Shown here: positions 20,172-29,945 of the stretch, piece by piece
How positions within the stretch are numbered: position 1 is the stretch's first letter
Layout of the letters: each line of letters starts with the position of its first letter
Assembly (NCBI GenBank): GCA_013216025.1
Contig: JABSOG010000011.1
Location: forward strand, 1-59,192
Direction: 5' to 3'
Length of the DNA: 59,192 nt
DNA from: Algicola sp.
GTDB lineage: Bacteria > Pseudomonadota > Gammaproteobacteria > Enterobacterales > Alteromonadaceae
Position numbers and translations under genes: made by a program
The notes under the pieces: model-generated
Seen by the model: the letters and a program-made list of their open reading frames with translations, nothing else
Told to the model about the DNA's origin: nothing
Database searches by the model: none

Positions 20172-20714
20172 ATGAGCAAACCAACCCCCAAAATAATGGC
20201 CCCGTTTAATTTTAAAAAGTGGATAGCAGAACACCGCCATTTGTTGCAGCCACCGGTATGCAACAAAGCGGTTTACGTCGATGGCGACTTTATTGTCATG
20301 GTTGTTGGCGGTCCCAACGGTCGCAGAGATTTTCACTGGGAAGAAGGCCCTGAGTTTTTCTATCAGCTTGAAGGCGAAATGGAATTGCGCTTGATGATCG
20401 ACGGCAAACGCGAAGTTCATCCGCTTAAAGAAGGCGATATCTTTTTGTTGCCACCCGAAATACCGCACTCGCCGGTGCGTTTTGCCAACTCAATTGGCTT
20501 GGTGGTCGAACGTAAACGCACCGAAAACGAACGTGATGGCCTGATGTGGTTCTGCGAGAATTGCGATCACAAACTGTACGAAGAATTCTTCGCGCTGCGC
20601 AACATCGAAACCGACTTTCAGGCAGTATTCGCCCGATTCTTCGAAAGCGAAGCCCATCGCACCTGCGACAAATGCGGCACTGTGATGCCCGATTGCAACA
20701 AATTGGATTTATAA
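20172..20714 (+). CDS. nbaC: 3-hydroxyanthranilate 3,4-dioxygenase
   Basis: Cupin dioxygenase DFHWEEGPEFFYQLEGEMEL, PPEIPHSPVRF; C-terminal CxxC pairs (CENCDH, CDKCGTVMPDC). Confidence 0.92.
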   Translation: MSKPTPKIMAPFNFKKWIAEHRHLLQPPVCNKAVYVDGDFIVMVVGGPNGRRDFHWEEGPEFFYQLEGEMELRLMIDGKREVHPLKEGDIFLLPPEIPHSPVRFANSIGLVVERKRTENERDGLMWFCENCDHKLYEEFFALRNIETDFQAVFARFFESEAHRTCDKCGTVMPDCNKLDL

Positions 20715-20717
20715 GCC

Positions 20718-21731
20718 ATGTTAAAAATCGATATCCATACTCACATACTCCCTAAAAACTGGCCAAACCTAAAAGAAAAGTACGGTTACGGCGGTTTTAT
20801 TCATCTAGACCATCACAAATGTGGTTGCGCCCGGATGATGCAAGAAGACAAATTCTTTCGCGAAATAGATGCCAACTGCTGGGACGAAAACATTCGCATC
20901 AAAGAATACAACGACTTTGGTATTCAGGTGCAGGTTCTGTCGACCGTGCCGGTGATGTTCAGCTACTGGGCCAAACCCGATGACGCTTACGATTTGTCGC
21001 GTTTTTTGAACGACCACATTGCAGGCATCGTCAAATCACAACCCAAACACTTTATCGGCCTTGGCACCATACCGATGCAATCGGCCGACCTTGCGATAAA
21101 AGAGCTAGAACGCTGCGTTAAAGACTTGGGCCTTGCCGGAGTGCAAATTGGCAGCAACATCAATGACAAAAACCTCAGTGAACCAGAATTTTTTGACATT
21201 TTTGCCGCCGCCGAAGAACTCGGTGCCGCAGTTTTTGTTCACCCATGGAACATGATGGGCAAAGACGTGATGCAAGATTATTGGCTACCGTGGTTAGTGG
21301 GGATGCCAGCCGAAAGTTCGCGCGCCATTTGCTCGCTGATCTTTGGTGGTGTGTTAGAACGCCTGCCCAAACTGCGTATCGCTTTTGCCCATGGCGGCGG
21401 TTCATTCCCGGCCACCATTGGTCGTGTTGAACACGGTTTTAACGTTCGCCCAGATTTATGCGCGGTGCACAACAACATTAACCCAAGGGATTACCTCAAA
21501 AAAATCTACTTCGATTCATTGGTTCACGACAAGCTAAAACTCGATTACATGATTGACTTGATGGGTGCCGACCGCATTGCCCTTGGCAGCGATTACCCCT
21601 TTCCGCTGGGCGAATTAGAACCCGGCAAGCTCATCCAAACCAGCGATTACAGCGAAGACATTCAGGCCCAATTGTTAAACGGCACCGCGCTAGATTGGCT
21701 TAACCTCAAACCAGAGATCTTTATGCCATGA
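20718..21731 (+). CDS. nbaD: 2-amino-3-carboxymuconate-6-semialdehyde decarboxylase (amidohydrolase family)
   Basis: MLKIDIHTHILPKNWP HxH motif, VFVHPWNMMG, FAHGGGSFP, LGSDYPFPLGE. Confidence 0.92.
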   Translation: MLKIDIHTHILPKNWPNLKEKYGYGGFIHLDHHKCGCARMMQEDKFFREIDANCWDENIRIKEYNDFGIQVQVLSTVPVMFSYWAKPDDAYDLSRFLNDHIAGIVKSQPKHFIGLGTIPMQSADLAIKELERCVKDLGLAGVQIGSNINDKNLSEPEFFDIFAAAEELGAAVFVHPWNMMGKDVMQDYWLPWLVGMPAESSRAICSLIFGGVLERLPKLRIAFAHGGGSFPATIGRVEHGFNVRPDLCAVHNNINPRDYLKKIYFDSLVHDKLKLDYMIDLMGADRIALGSDYPFPLGELEPGKLIQTSDYSEDIQAQLLNGTALDWLNLKPEIFMP

Positions 21732-22549
21732 AACTAACCGCTACCATCGACAACCAAGACTATCAAGTCTTGCTGGCCGCAGCGCAAAGCATCGCCATTT
21801 CGGTCAATTTTAACGGCGAACAACCCAACCATTTCGGCGTACCGGGCGCAACTGCTCACGCCATTGAAGGCGGCGAATTTGTTGGCGATACTCGCCGGGG
21901 CGGCAGTTGCAATGTCGACCAAATCACCATGGTCCCCCATTGCAACGGCACCCACACCGAGTGCGTTGGCCATATCATTAACGAACGGTTAAGCGTCAAT
22001 CAACTGTTGCAAGATACTTTGGTGACTGCGCGACTTATTACGGTATCCCCAGTGATTGTCAGTGGAGACCACGACGAGTACAAACCGGCATTAGACAACG
22101 GCGACAAGCTCATCGATAAAGCCAGTTTGGTTGAACAGCTTAAAGACGTTAGCGATGCTGAACTCGAAGCTTTGGTTATTCGCACGCTGCCCAACGATGT
22201 CGAAAAACAAACAATGCACTATGACGAAAACCACTATCCACCGTTTATCAGTCATGACGCCATCGCTTATTTGAACAATCGGGGCGTGCGCCACATTTTG
22301 GTCGATTTTCCATCCATCGACCGCATGTATGACGAGGGCAACCTCAGCAGTCACCACCTGTATTGGCAGGTCAAACCGCTGTCGCGCCAAACTGATGAAG
22401 ATGTGCTGAGCTTTAAAACTATCACCGAAATGGTTTACATAACCCCAACCATTACCGACGGCCTGTATTTGCTCAATATGCAAATTGCCCCGTTTGAGCT
22501 GGACGCGGCCCCAAGCCGCCCGATGCTGCTTCCTTTGATTAAAATTTAA
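21728..22549 (+). CDS. Cyclase-family hydrolase, probable kynurenine formamidase
   Basis: HCNGTHTECVGHI metal-binding motif, LVDFPSIDRMYDEGNLSSHH; ATGA overlap with nbaD. Confidence 0.82.
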   Translation: MKLTATIDNQDYQVLLAAAQSIAISVNFNGEQPNHFGVPGATAHAIEGGEFVGDTRRGGSCNVDQITMVPHCNGTHTECVGHIINERLSVNQLLQDTLVTARLITVSPVIVSGDHDEYKPALDNGDKLIDKASLVEQLKDVSDAELEALVIRTLPNDVEKQTMHYDENHYPPFISHDAIAYLNNRGVRHILVDFPSIDRMYDEGNLSSHHLYWQVKPLSRQTDEDVLSFKTITEMVYITPTITDGLYLLNMQIAPFELDAAPSRPMLLPLIKI

Positions 22550-22564
22550 TACGAGTAAACAATA

Positions 22565-23842
22565 ATGACCTATCAAACCACCCTTGATTACGCCCAGCAG
22601 CAGGACGAACTCGATCCGCTCAAGCATTTTCGCGACCAGTTTCATATTCCCAAGCAACAAAACGGCAAAGACGAAGTGTATTTTGTTGGCAACTCACTGG
22701 GCTTACAGCCCAAATTAACCAGCGAATACGTCAACGACGAGCTGACCAAATGGCAAAAACTCGGGGTAAAAGGCCACTTCGAAAGCGAACACCCGTGGAT
22801 GCCCTATCACGAATTTTTAACCGAGCAATCAGCCAAAATCGTCGGTGGTCAAAACAACGAAGTGGTGTGCATGAACACACTCACCGCCAACTTGCATTTT
22901 ATGATGGTGTCGTTTTTCAAACCGACCAAAGAGCGCTTTAAAATTGTCATAGAAGATCACGCCTTTCCATCCGATCACTACGCAGTAGAATCACAGTTGC
23001 GTCACCACGGTTTAGATCCCAAAGACGCGATGATTTTGCTCAAACCCCGCGAAGGCGAAGAGCTGTTAAATCATGACGACATCAAAGCGCTTATTGACGA
23101 ACAAGGCGACAGCATCGCCCTGCTGATGTTGCCGGGCGTACAGTATTACACCGGCCAAGTGCTCGACATGAAATCCATCACCCAATGGGGCCACGACAAA
23201 GGCATCATGGTCGGTTTCGATTTAGCTCATGCCGCCGGCAACGTGCCCATGCAGCTGCACGACTGGGACGTCGATTTTGCCTGCTGGTGTAACTACAAAT
23301 ACATCAATTCAGGCCCGGGCGCTGTCGGCGGCTGCTTTGTTCACGAACGCCACGCCACCAACACCAAATTAAACCGCTTTGCCGGTTGGTGGGGTCACGA
23401 CAAAACCACCCGCTTCAAAATGGCCAACGAATTTAGTGCCACGCCAACGGCAGAAGGCTGGCAACTGAGTAACCCGCCTATATTGTCACTGGCCGCCATT
23501 CGCGCCTCACTAGAAGTATTCAGACAAGCGGGCGGTATGGAGCCATTGCGCGAAAAGTCATTAAAATTAACCGGTTACATGGAATACCTGTTAAAAGCCG
23601 AAATGGGCGATCGTATCCACGTCATCACCCCGGCAGATCCTGCACAACGAGGTTGCCAGCTATCATTGTCGGTCAGAATGGACGGTAAAGAAGGCAAAGA
23701 CGTATTCAATGCCCTCGAAGCGGCTGGTTGCACCACCGATTGGCGCGAACCCAATGTGATCCGCTGCGCCCCGGTGCCGTTGTACAACAGTTTTGTTGAC
23801 GTGTACGACTTTGTGCAAACCCTCAAAGCCTGTTTTGAATAA
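22565..23842 (+). CDS. kynU: Kynureninase
   Basis: VYFVGNSLGLQPK, FDLAHAAGNVPMQLHDWDVDFACWCNYKYINSGPGAVGG. Confidence 0.96.
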   Translation: MTYQTTLDYAQQQDELDPLKHFRDQFHIPKQQNGKDEVYFVGNSLGLQPKLTSEYVNDELTKWQKLGVKGHFESEHPWMPYHEFLTEQSAKIVGGQNNEVVCMNTLTANLHFMMVSFFKPTKERFKIVIEDHAFPSDHYAVESQLRHHGLDPKDAMILLKPREGEELLNHDDIKALIDEQGDSIALLMLPGVQYYTGQVLDMKSITQWGHDKGIMVGFDLAHAAGNVPMQLHDWDVDFACWCNYKYINSGPGAVGGCFVHERHATNTKLNRFAGWWGHDKTTRFKMANEFSATPTAEGWQLSNPPILSLAAIRASLEVFRQAGGMEPLREKSLKLTGYMEYLLKAEMGDRIHVITPADPAQRGCQLSLSVRMDGKEGKDVFNALEAAGCTTDWREPNVIRCAPVPLYNSFVDVYDFVQTLKACFE

Positions 23843-23852
23843 GGATGCCAAC

Positions 23853-25235
23853 ATGAAACCACAACACATCACCGTAATTGGTGCCGGTCCGGTTGGTTCG
23901 CTAACCGCCATCTATCTGGCCCAGCGCGGCTACCAAGTCAGCGTATTTGAAAAACGCCCAGACATGCGCAACAGCAATATTTCAGCAGGCCGTTCAATCA
24001 ATCTGGCCTTGGCCAACCGAGGCATTCACCCGCTCAATGAAGTGGGGTTGATGGACAAAATTGAAAAAATGCTGATCCCCATGAACGGCAGAATGGTGCA
24101 CGACATTCAAGGCAACACCAATTTCCAGGCCTACGGCCAACGTGAACACGAAGTGATTTACTCGATATCGCGCGGCGAATTGAACAAACTGCTGATGAAC
24201 GAAGCGCAAGCGACCGGCAGCGTCGACATCCACTTTTGCGAAGCGGTCACCGACATTGATTTTGAACAAAAAACCGTGTCATTTACCAACGAAAACAGCG
24301 GCGAAACCACCACTCACCCATTCGAATTATTGATTGGTGCAGACGGCAGCGGTTCGATAGTACGTAAAGCCATCCACCAGCAACTGGGCAGCAAAGAACA
24401 CAGCGAAGACGGCCCGTTCAACCGTTTCGACCAATTGGGCCATTCGTACAAAGAGCTGTGTATCCCGGCGGGCAAAGACAAGAATTTCTTGATTGAAAAG
24501 AAAGCCCTGCACATTTGGCCAAGGGGCGAATACATGTTAATCGCCCTGCCCAACCTGGATGGCAGCTTCACCGTCACCCTGTTTTTACCCAACGAAGGCG
24601 AAAACAGCTTTGCCGAACTGACCACCGAAGAAAGTGTCACCGCCTTCTTTAAAGAACAGTTTGCTGATGCCCTTGCGGTGATCCCAACCCTTGCAGAAGA
24701 CTTTTTTGCCAATCCCACTGGCCACTTAGCCACGGTACGTTGCGACCCCTGGCACCACGCCAACAACACCTTGCTAATTGGTGATGCGGCGCACGGTATA
24801 GTGCCTTTTCACGGCCAAGGCATGAATTGCGGTTTTGAAGATGCCGGTGTACTCAACCAAATTCTCGACAAATTCGCCGACAATGAGCACGACAACTGGG
24901 AGAACGTCTTTGCAGAATACGCCGCCGAACGCCAACCCAACGGCAACGCAATAGCAGACTTAGCGCTAGACAACTACATAGAAATGCGTTCTAGCGTGGC
25001 TGACCCCAAATACCTGCTCAAAAAAGAGTTGGCCTTTGAACTAGAAAAGCGCCACCCGGATCACTTTATTCCCCGTTATTCAATGGTGATGTTCCACCTG
25101 CTGCCTTACGCAGATGCGCAGCGACGAGGTGTCATTCAAAACGAGATTTTGAATGAGTTAACAGCCAATGCCACTGAGGTAGCCGAAGTTGATATGGATT
25201 TAGCGGATAAGTTGATTGGTGAGCGATTGATGTAG
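23853..25235 (+). CDS. kmo: Kynurenine 3-monooxygenase
   Basis: GAGPVGSLTAIYLAQRGYQVSVFEKRPDMR, INLALANRGIHPLNEVGL, LIGDAAHGIVPFHGQGMNCGFED; start taken at MKPQH (23853). Confidence 0.95.
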   Translation: MKPQHITVIGAGPVGSLTAIYLAQRGYQVSVFEKRPDMRNSNISAGRSINLALANRGIHPLNEVGLMDKIEKMLIPMNGRMVHDIQGNTNFQAYGQREHEVIYSISRGELNKLLMNEAQATGSVDIHFCEAVTDIDFEQKTVSFTNENSGETTTHPFELLIGADGSGSIVRKAIHQQLGSKEHSEDGPFNRFDQLGHSYKELCIPAGKDKNFLIEKKALHIWPRGEYMLIALPNLDGSFTVTLFLPNEGENSFAELTTEESVTAFFKEQFADALAVIPTLAEDFFANPTGHLATVRCDPWHHANNTLLIGDAAHGIVPFHGQGMNCGFEDAGVLNQILDKFADNEHDNWENVFAEYAAERQPNGNAIADLALDNYIEMRSSVADPKYLLKKELAFELEKRHPDHFIPRYSMVMFHLLPYADAQRRGVIQNEILNELTANATEVAEVDMDLADKLIGERLM

Positions 25236-25351
25236 AGGTTTTGCACAACGATAATTTGCCGACGAAACCTGCCCTACGATAAATCTCAAACGTAGGGTGG
25301 GTTAGTGAGGTACGAGCGTAACCCGCCATATAACACATTAGCCGCAGCGAG

Positions 25352-25630
25352 CTAATCCACTTCCTCCAAAGCTTGAGATATAATCGAGGATTCGACACCT
25401 TGCCGTTTTAGGCTTTCAACCAATTTGTTAATATCAGAACCTTCCAGCTTGGCCAAATCCTGCCGCAAGCCTTGTCCAACATACGCTCGCATCAAAGGTT
25501 GATATCCCGAAAAACCAAGCTGAGGTGAAATCCGCTTAAGATCATCAACCACATCTTGCGGCACTCTTAACGTAATAGAGGTCATCGGCCTTTCTTTGCC
25601 CAATCGCTTTTTGAGATCATTGCTGTTCAT
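25352..25630 (-). CDS. brnA: BrnA/CopG-type antitoxin
   Basis: MTSITLRVPQDVVDDLKRISPQLGFSGYQPLMRAYVGQGLR; overlaps 3' end of a BrnT-like toxin reading frame. Confidence 0.75.
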   Translation of the reverse strand: MNSNDLKKRLGKERPMTSITLRVPQDVVDDLKRISPQLGFSGYQPLMRAYVGQGLRQDLAKLEGSDINKLVESLKRQGVESSIISQALEEVD

Positions 25631-25916
25631 AATCTTTTCTTTCCTGTTTGGTTGCTCGCCTTGCCGAAATAATACGAAAAATATCACCGTCCCTGATTGT
25701 CTGTACCACGTATAACACCTGCCAATTGTTGGTCATACCAACCACCGCATCCCTGTTTTCTCCACCTATGGATTCGGTTTTCAAGTAGCAGACGAATGGA
25801 TCAAACAAGGCCTCACAAGCACTTTCAAAGGCGATTCCATGCTTGATTAGATTGCTTTGCGCCTTTTGGCTGTCCTATTCAAACTGAATATTTTGGGCGG
25901 TATATCTTATGTTCAT
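25617..25916 (-). pseudogene. brnT: BrnT-type toxin reading frame interrupted by an in-frame TAG at 25875-25877
   Basis: Manual translation MNIRYTAQNIQFE*DSQKAQSNLIKHGIAFESACEALFDPFVCYL...; the stop sits where BrnT proteins carry the W of FEWD. Confidence 0.75.
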
Positions 25917-26204
25917 AATTTATAACAATAGACAAAACATACATACGTTGTCAATACACTTTGAACATCGTGACGACAATGCCTGACAATAAAAACTGTC
26001 TGCGATATTACGCTGACACCACAAACAAGAAAGCGGTAGATTTCTTGTTATTACGGGCTATCCGTGAGGCTTGAACGTATCTAAAGGCCAACGGGGAAGG
26101 CTTCCCCGTGTACTTGTTTGCGTTTTCTCTTATAGATCCTTGCAGGAACGACCTGTTTTCGCTCAACCCTTCACGAAACCAACGGCAATCAATGGAACAC
26201 TATT

Positions 26205-26654
26205 ATGAATTTATTTACTGGATTTTTGGTTGAAGACGAAGTCTACATGTCACAACTTGTCAATTTTTACAACAAGTACCAAACCAGAGTTTTATCCTGT
26301 TTGCCCTGGGTCGCCGCAGAACTGGCCAACAACAGTGGTTTTTCAACAATGATTGAAATCATTCAACAATATGGCGGCCGCAAACTCTACATCGCCACCA
26401 ATAAAGAAGACTTCAACAAAAAACTCAACATCAACCTGTCTGACAATCAATACCACCGTATCATCGAAAATACCGATGCACGCGGGTTTGTCGATCTGCC
26501 CTCACTTTGGGGGATATTTTTGGCGGTACGGCGCGCCGCCATTATCGAAGCACTCGACGAAGGCCGCTCCAAAGACGATATTATCCGTAACTTCGGCATC
26601 ACCGAGCGTGGTTTACGTAATTACAAGGTAGGAGCGAGCTCCAGCTCGCGATAA
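26205..26654 (+). CDS. Mor-transcription-activator-like / HTH protein, hypothetical
   Basis: YGGRKLYIAT followed by a C-terminal HTH-like region (RSKDDIIRNFGITERGLRNYK) resembles Mor/C family; last residues encoded by a REP-like repeat. Confidence 0.5.
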   Translation: MNLFTGFLVEDEVYMSQLVNFYNKYQTRVLSCLPWVAAELANNSGFSTMIEIIQQYGGRKLYIATNKEDFNKKLNINLSDNQYHRIIENTDARGFVDLPSLWGIFLAVRRAAIIEALDEGRSKDDIIRNFGITERGLRNYKVGASSSSR

Positions 26655-26677
26655 ATGGCGCAGCCATTTCAAAACAT
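26626..26677. repeat. GTAGGAGCGAGCTC REP-like repeat
   Basis: GGTAGGAGCGAGCTCCAGCTCGCGATAAATGGCGCAGCCATTTC; near-identical parts at 56910-56983. Confidence 0.75.
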
Positions 26678-26856
26678 CGGTCTAACAAGAATAATCGTGA
26701 TCCCCAGTGGAGTTGACATCTGTTGGTAAACCCTATGAATATCAATAAGTTGTTTTTATGTAGGTAAGCAAGAACGGTGGTAATAGACAAGGTCAGGCGC
26801 GAGCAAAAGACGTGACCACCCTTCTATGAGACTAACCAACCTTTCTCGACAGGCTC

Positions 26857-29787
26857 CTAAACATATTCCTCCAACAAAACCCGCGTCTCCTGCGCCTCCG
26901 GGTGTTGAATCTTAAGTCGTATCTCAAGCGCGGCTTCAAAGCGTTTTTTCGCCAAGTCACGCTCCCCCAATGCCTTGTGACAAATACCACAAAGGTGTAA
27001 ACCATTGGCGATACCCCAGGCATATTGGCATTTAGGATGCTCAGAGCGGTCCAACGCCTTACGTGCATAACACAATGCCTTTCGGGGTTCAGGGATAGCT
27101 AGATTTATTTTTGCCAGTTGTAGAAGCAAATCAATAGCAAATTGCCCATAACCACAGCCTTCGGCATGATTCAGACCTGTAGTTGCTTCTAACAAAGCGT
27201 CCGCTAAGTTACCTGCACAATAACTGATTGCTGCAGCTAAAATATGTGCACGAATAATGCATTCCATGTGACCGGATTGTTCCGCCCAATCACGGATTTT
27301 TTTTAGGTGATAACGAGCTTCAATTAGAGAATCGGACAAGCAATGGTGACCAAGCAAGGAATGGCAAAATGCCGTAATATTTGGCCATTTATAACGATGA
27401 GAATCTCGCAGATTAGCAACAGTACGCTGATAAACACTCTTTTGCGCTCCTATACAGAAAAATTGCTCGGCTTCATAAAAACCAGTTAGAGCATAAAGAG
27501 GTTCACCTTCTATCTCCATCGCTTCGGCAAATCTCAATTGTGCTTTTTGTGTTTCACCAAGCAAGTGATAAGTACTTGCCAGAAAAGCGCTATTATTGGC
27601 ATTCACGTATTTATTGTCAGCATCAGCATATTCAATAGCTTCCTTTAGTTGTTTTTGTGCCTGAGGGAAACTCCCGCACTGCATTGAAATACAAGCACTA
27701 TTTTGCAGCACCTGTGAAAGAGTTGCTGGCTCTCCATTTTGTTGTGCAATACCGAACGATAAATCGAAACAACACTGCGCGATTGTAAAATCCCCCAATT
27801 CATATGCAGCAAGTCCCCACCAATTTAGTAGTGCGCCCCGCGAATCAGTCGCTAATTCCAATGTAAAACAAACAGGATCACCAGCCTCAGCAAAAAGCGA
27901 AATTATCCGAATCATTCGACCATAATCACACAATATATTGTATAGATGCGCTACTCCTCCTTTTCCACCCATGACCCCCTCAAACAAGTCATACGCCTCC
28001 TTAAAACGCCCTGCCAAAATACTATGTTCAATCAATGCTTCATACCGATCTAAGAGTTGTGTTTCCACCGGTTTCGAATCAGGCTTACTATCCAACCCAA
28101 CAGCCAGTTTGCTCCTAACAGCTTCATGAATATCCAGAGCTGGCACACCAAGCAACCCTCGAAAATACTCCCTCAAAAACGGATGAGCAGTATAAGTTAA
28201 GGCATTTCGCCGTTGATAAGTAAAAATCAGCCCTTGTTTACATAAACGCTCAGCAATTCGAACCAGTGTTCTTTCTTGATAACCAACCAAAGCCCCTGCA
28301 ACATCCCCGCCAGCATCAATCACATACCCCATCAGTTCCACAGATACACCGCTAGGGAATATAGACAATCTAACCAATAAATCCTTTTCATCTGCCGGAA
28401 GATTTATCGCATACCCCGCCAGAACACGCGCCAATCTCGCCGCCTGAGTTTCATCCTCGGCTGCTTCTTCAAGGTTAAATTCTTCTGCCCCTTTTGGGTC
28501 ACCACCACAAAAGCGATTCAGATAAGACCCCAGTACAGACACCGACAGTGCATGATTGCCAACAGATTTTGCCAAGCCCTTCAACTGCTGCTCTTCACCT
28601 CTAATCTCCCAAGCTTGAAGAACACTTACAGCGGTTTCTTCATCCAGCTCATCCAACTGCGTACCAAGATAGCCAGACCCGTCCCATGGCTCCAAATCAG
28701 TGAGCTTAAACCTCGATGTGATCAATGCACAGGTTGCTCCTAATCCCCCAGCGATAGCACGCAATAAGTTTTTGAGGCGATAGTCCTCCAAATCCCCTTT
28801 GGCTCTGCCCGCCCCTCCAACCGATTGCACCATCTCTAAACCATCGAGTACCAACAAGTGCGGCTCTCCACCTGACAAGGCTCGTTGTAATCGCCCTAAA
28901 CGACCCGCAATCCCATCGCCTTCGCTACCAGCAAACACAACACATGCCTCAGCCAAAAATGCATCGGTATTGGGCTCTTCATAAAATGACCAGACCAATA
29001 CGCTACCGCGTAATTTGTCTTTACGAATGGTGCGCAAAAAATGCTGAATTGTTGCTGTTTTTCCTGCACCACCCATAGCAACCAGAGCACGCACCCGATC
29101 TGGATGAACAGGGTCATTCCACCACTCATGTAATCCTGCCAGTAATTCTGTTCTGCCTCGAAAATGAGGCGCGGGTTGTAATGGATGCACTTCACGAAAA
29201 ATTGATGTGCGTATTTGAGGAGCTTTGGCTGAGGCTGAACGGGGCGCTTTTGCCCAGTTTGATAAACTGGTTGCGACTTTTAGTGCCAAATCTTTTGGTG
29301 TATCAAATTTATCTCGGGTAAGTCCGGCTTCACGTTCAAGAAACGATTTAAAATCTTGTAACGCTGTTACACTTTTGACTACTTTTCCGATGGCCTCTGG
29401 TGTTTTGGCATCCACCAAAAGGTCCTGCTCTTTGGGCTCTGTCCAGCCATAACTCTGGTCAACCAAAAATGCGAATACCGGCTTACCCGCCGCAATCGCC
29501 GTCTCAACCTCAATCCAAGTGATACTTTTGTGGTCGTCACCCCCTTCATCAGCAGTCGGTACCCAACCGTAGCGATGAGCAACCATCACCACCAAGGCGT
29601 CACATTGACGAACTTTGTCTTGGCAAACTTCAATCGGTTCACTGGGCTGGGCACCGAACGTTTCCATACCTACCGGCAGATCGCCAAGACGCATAATGGC
29701 ATCAGAGACTTGTTTACGGTGTTTCTGCATATCGATGGCGGTTGAAGACAAGAAGATTCGATAGATTTCGGTGGTGGTTTGCGTCAT
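26857..29787 (-). CDS. DUF4062 - STAND NTPase - TPR protein (NLR-like defence candidate)
   Basis: N-term YRIFLSSTAIDMQKHRKQVSDAI...CDALVVMVAHRYGWVP (DUF4062); P-loop ALVAMGGAGKTATI; Walker B LLVLDGLE; LITSRF sensor; GNHALSV; C-terminal TPR-like helices. Confidence 0.88.
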   Translation of the reverse strand: MTQTTTEIYRIFLSSTAIDMQKHRKQVSDAIMRLGDLPVGMETFGAQPSEPIEVCQDKVRQCDALVVMVAHRYGWVPTADEGGDDHKSITWIEVETAIAAGKPVFAFLVDQSYGWTEPKEQDLLVDAKTPEAIGKVVKSVTALQDFKSFLEREAGLTRDKFDTPKDLALKVATSLSNWAKAPRSASAKAPQIRTSIFREVHPLQPAPHFRGRTELLAGLHEWWNDPVHPDRVRALVAMGGAGKTATIQHFLRTIRKDKLRGSVLVWSFYEEPNTDAFLAEACVVFAGSEGDGIAGRLGRLQRALSGGEPHLLVLDGLEMVQSVGGAGRAKGDLEDYRLKNLLRAIAGGLGATCALITSRFKLTDLEPWDGSGYLGTQLDELDEETAVSVLQAWEIRGEEQQLKGLAKSVGNHALSVSVLGSYLNRFCGGDPKGAEEFNLEEAAEDETQAARLARVLAGYAINLPADEKDLLVRLSIFPSGVSVELMGYVIDAGGDVAGALVGYQERTLVRIAERLCKQGLIFTYQRRNALTYTAHPFLREYFRGLLGVPALDIHEAVRSKLAVGLDSKPDSKPVETQLLDRYEALIEHSILAGRFKEAYDLFEGVMGGKGGVAHLYNILCDYGRMIRIISLFAEAGDPVCFTLELATDSRGALLNWWGLAAYELGDFTIAQCCFDLSFGIAQQNGEPATLSQVLQNSACISMQCGSFPQAQKQLKEAIEYADADNKYVNANNSAFLASTYHLLGETQKAQLRFAEAMEIEGEPLYALTGFYEAEQFFCIGAQKSVYQRTVANLRDSHRYKWPNITAFCHSLLGHHCLSDSLIEARYHLKKIRDWAEQSGHMECIIRAHILAAAISYCAGNLADALLEATTGLNHAEGCGYGQFAIDLLLQLAKINLAIPEPRKALCYARKALDRSEHPKCQYAWGIANGLHLCGICHKALGERDLAKKRFEAALEIRLKIQHPEAQETRVLLEEYV

Positions 29788-29945
29788 GGCCTTTCCCTTA
29801 TTTACAGCATCTATTTAGCATAGTTGCGAAATTAGGCATCTCAATGTCAATATCTGATTATTTTCGGTCTATTACTGTATTGAAAGCCTTGGCCATTCAA
29901 GATACCCTGTACCGTCTAATAATCACGGATTTAAGAGTATAAAAG

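Noticed and set aside
25285-25345. CGTAGGGTGGGTTAG...GTAACCCGCC repeat after kmo
   Set aside because: Looks like a widespread REP-type intergenic motif and only one copy is visible here, so not scored as a separate finding.
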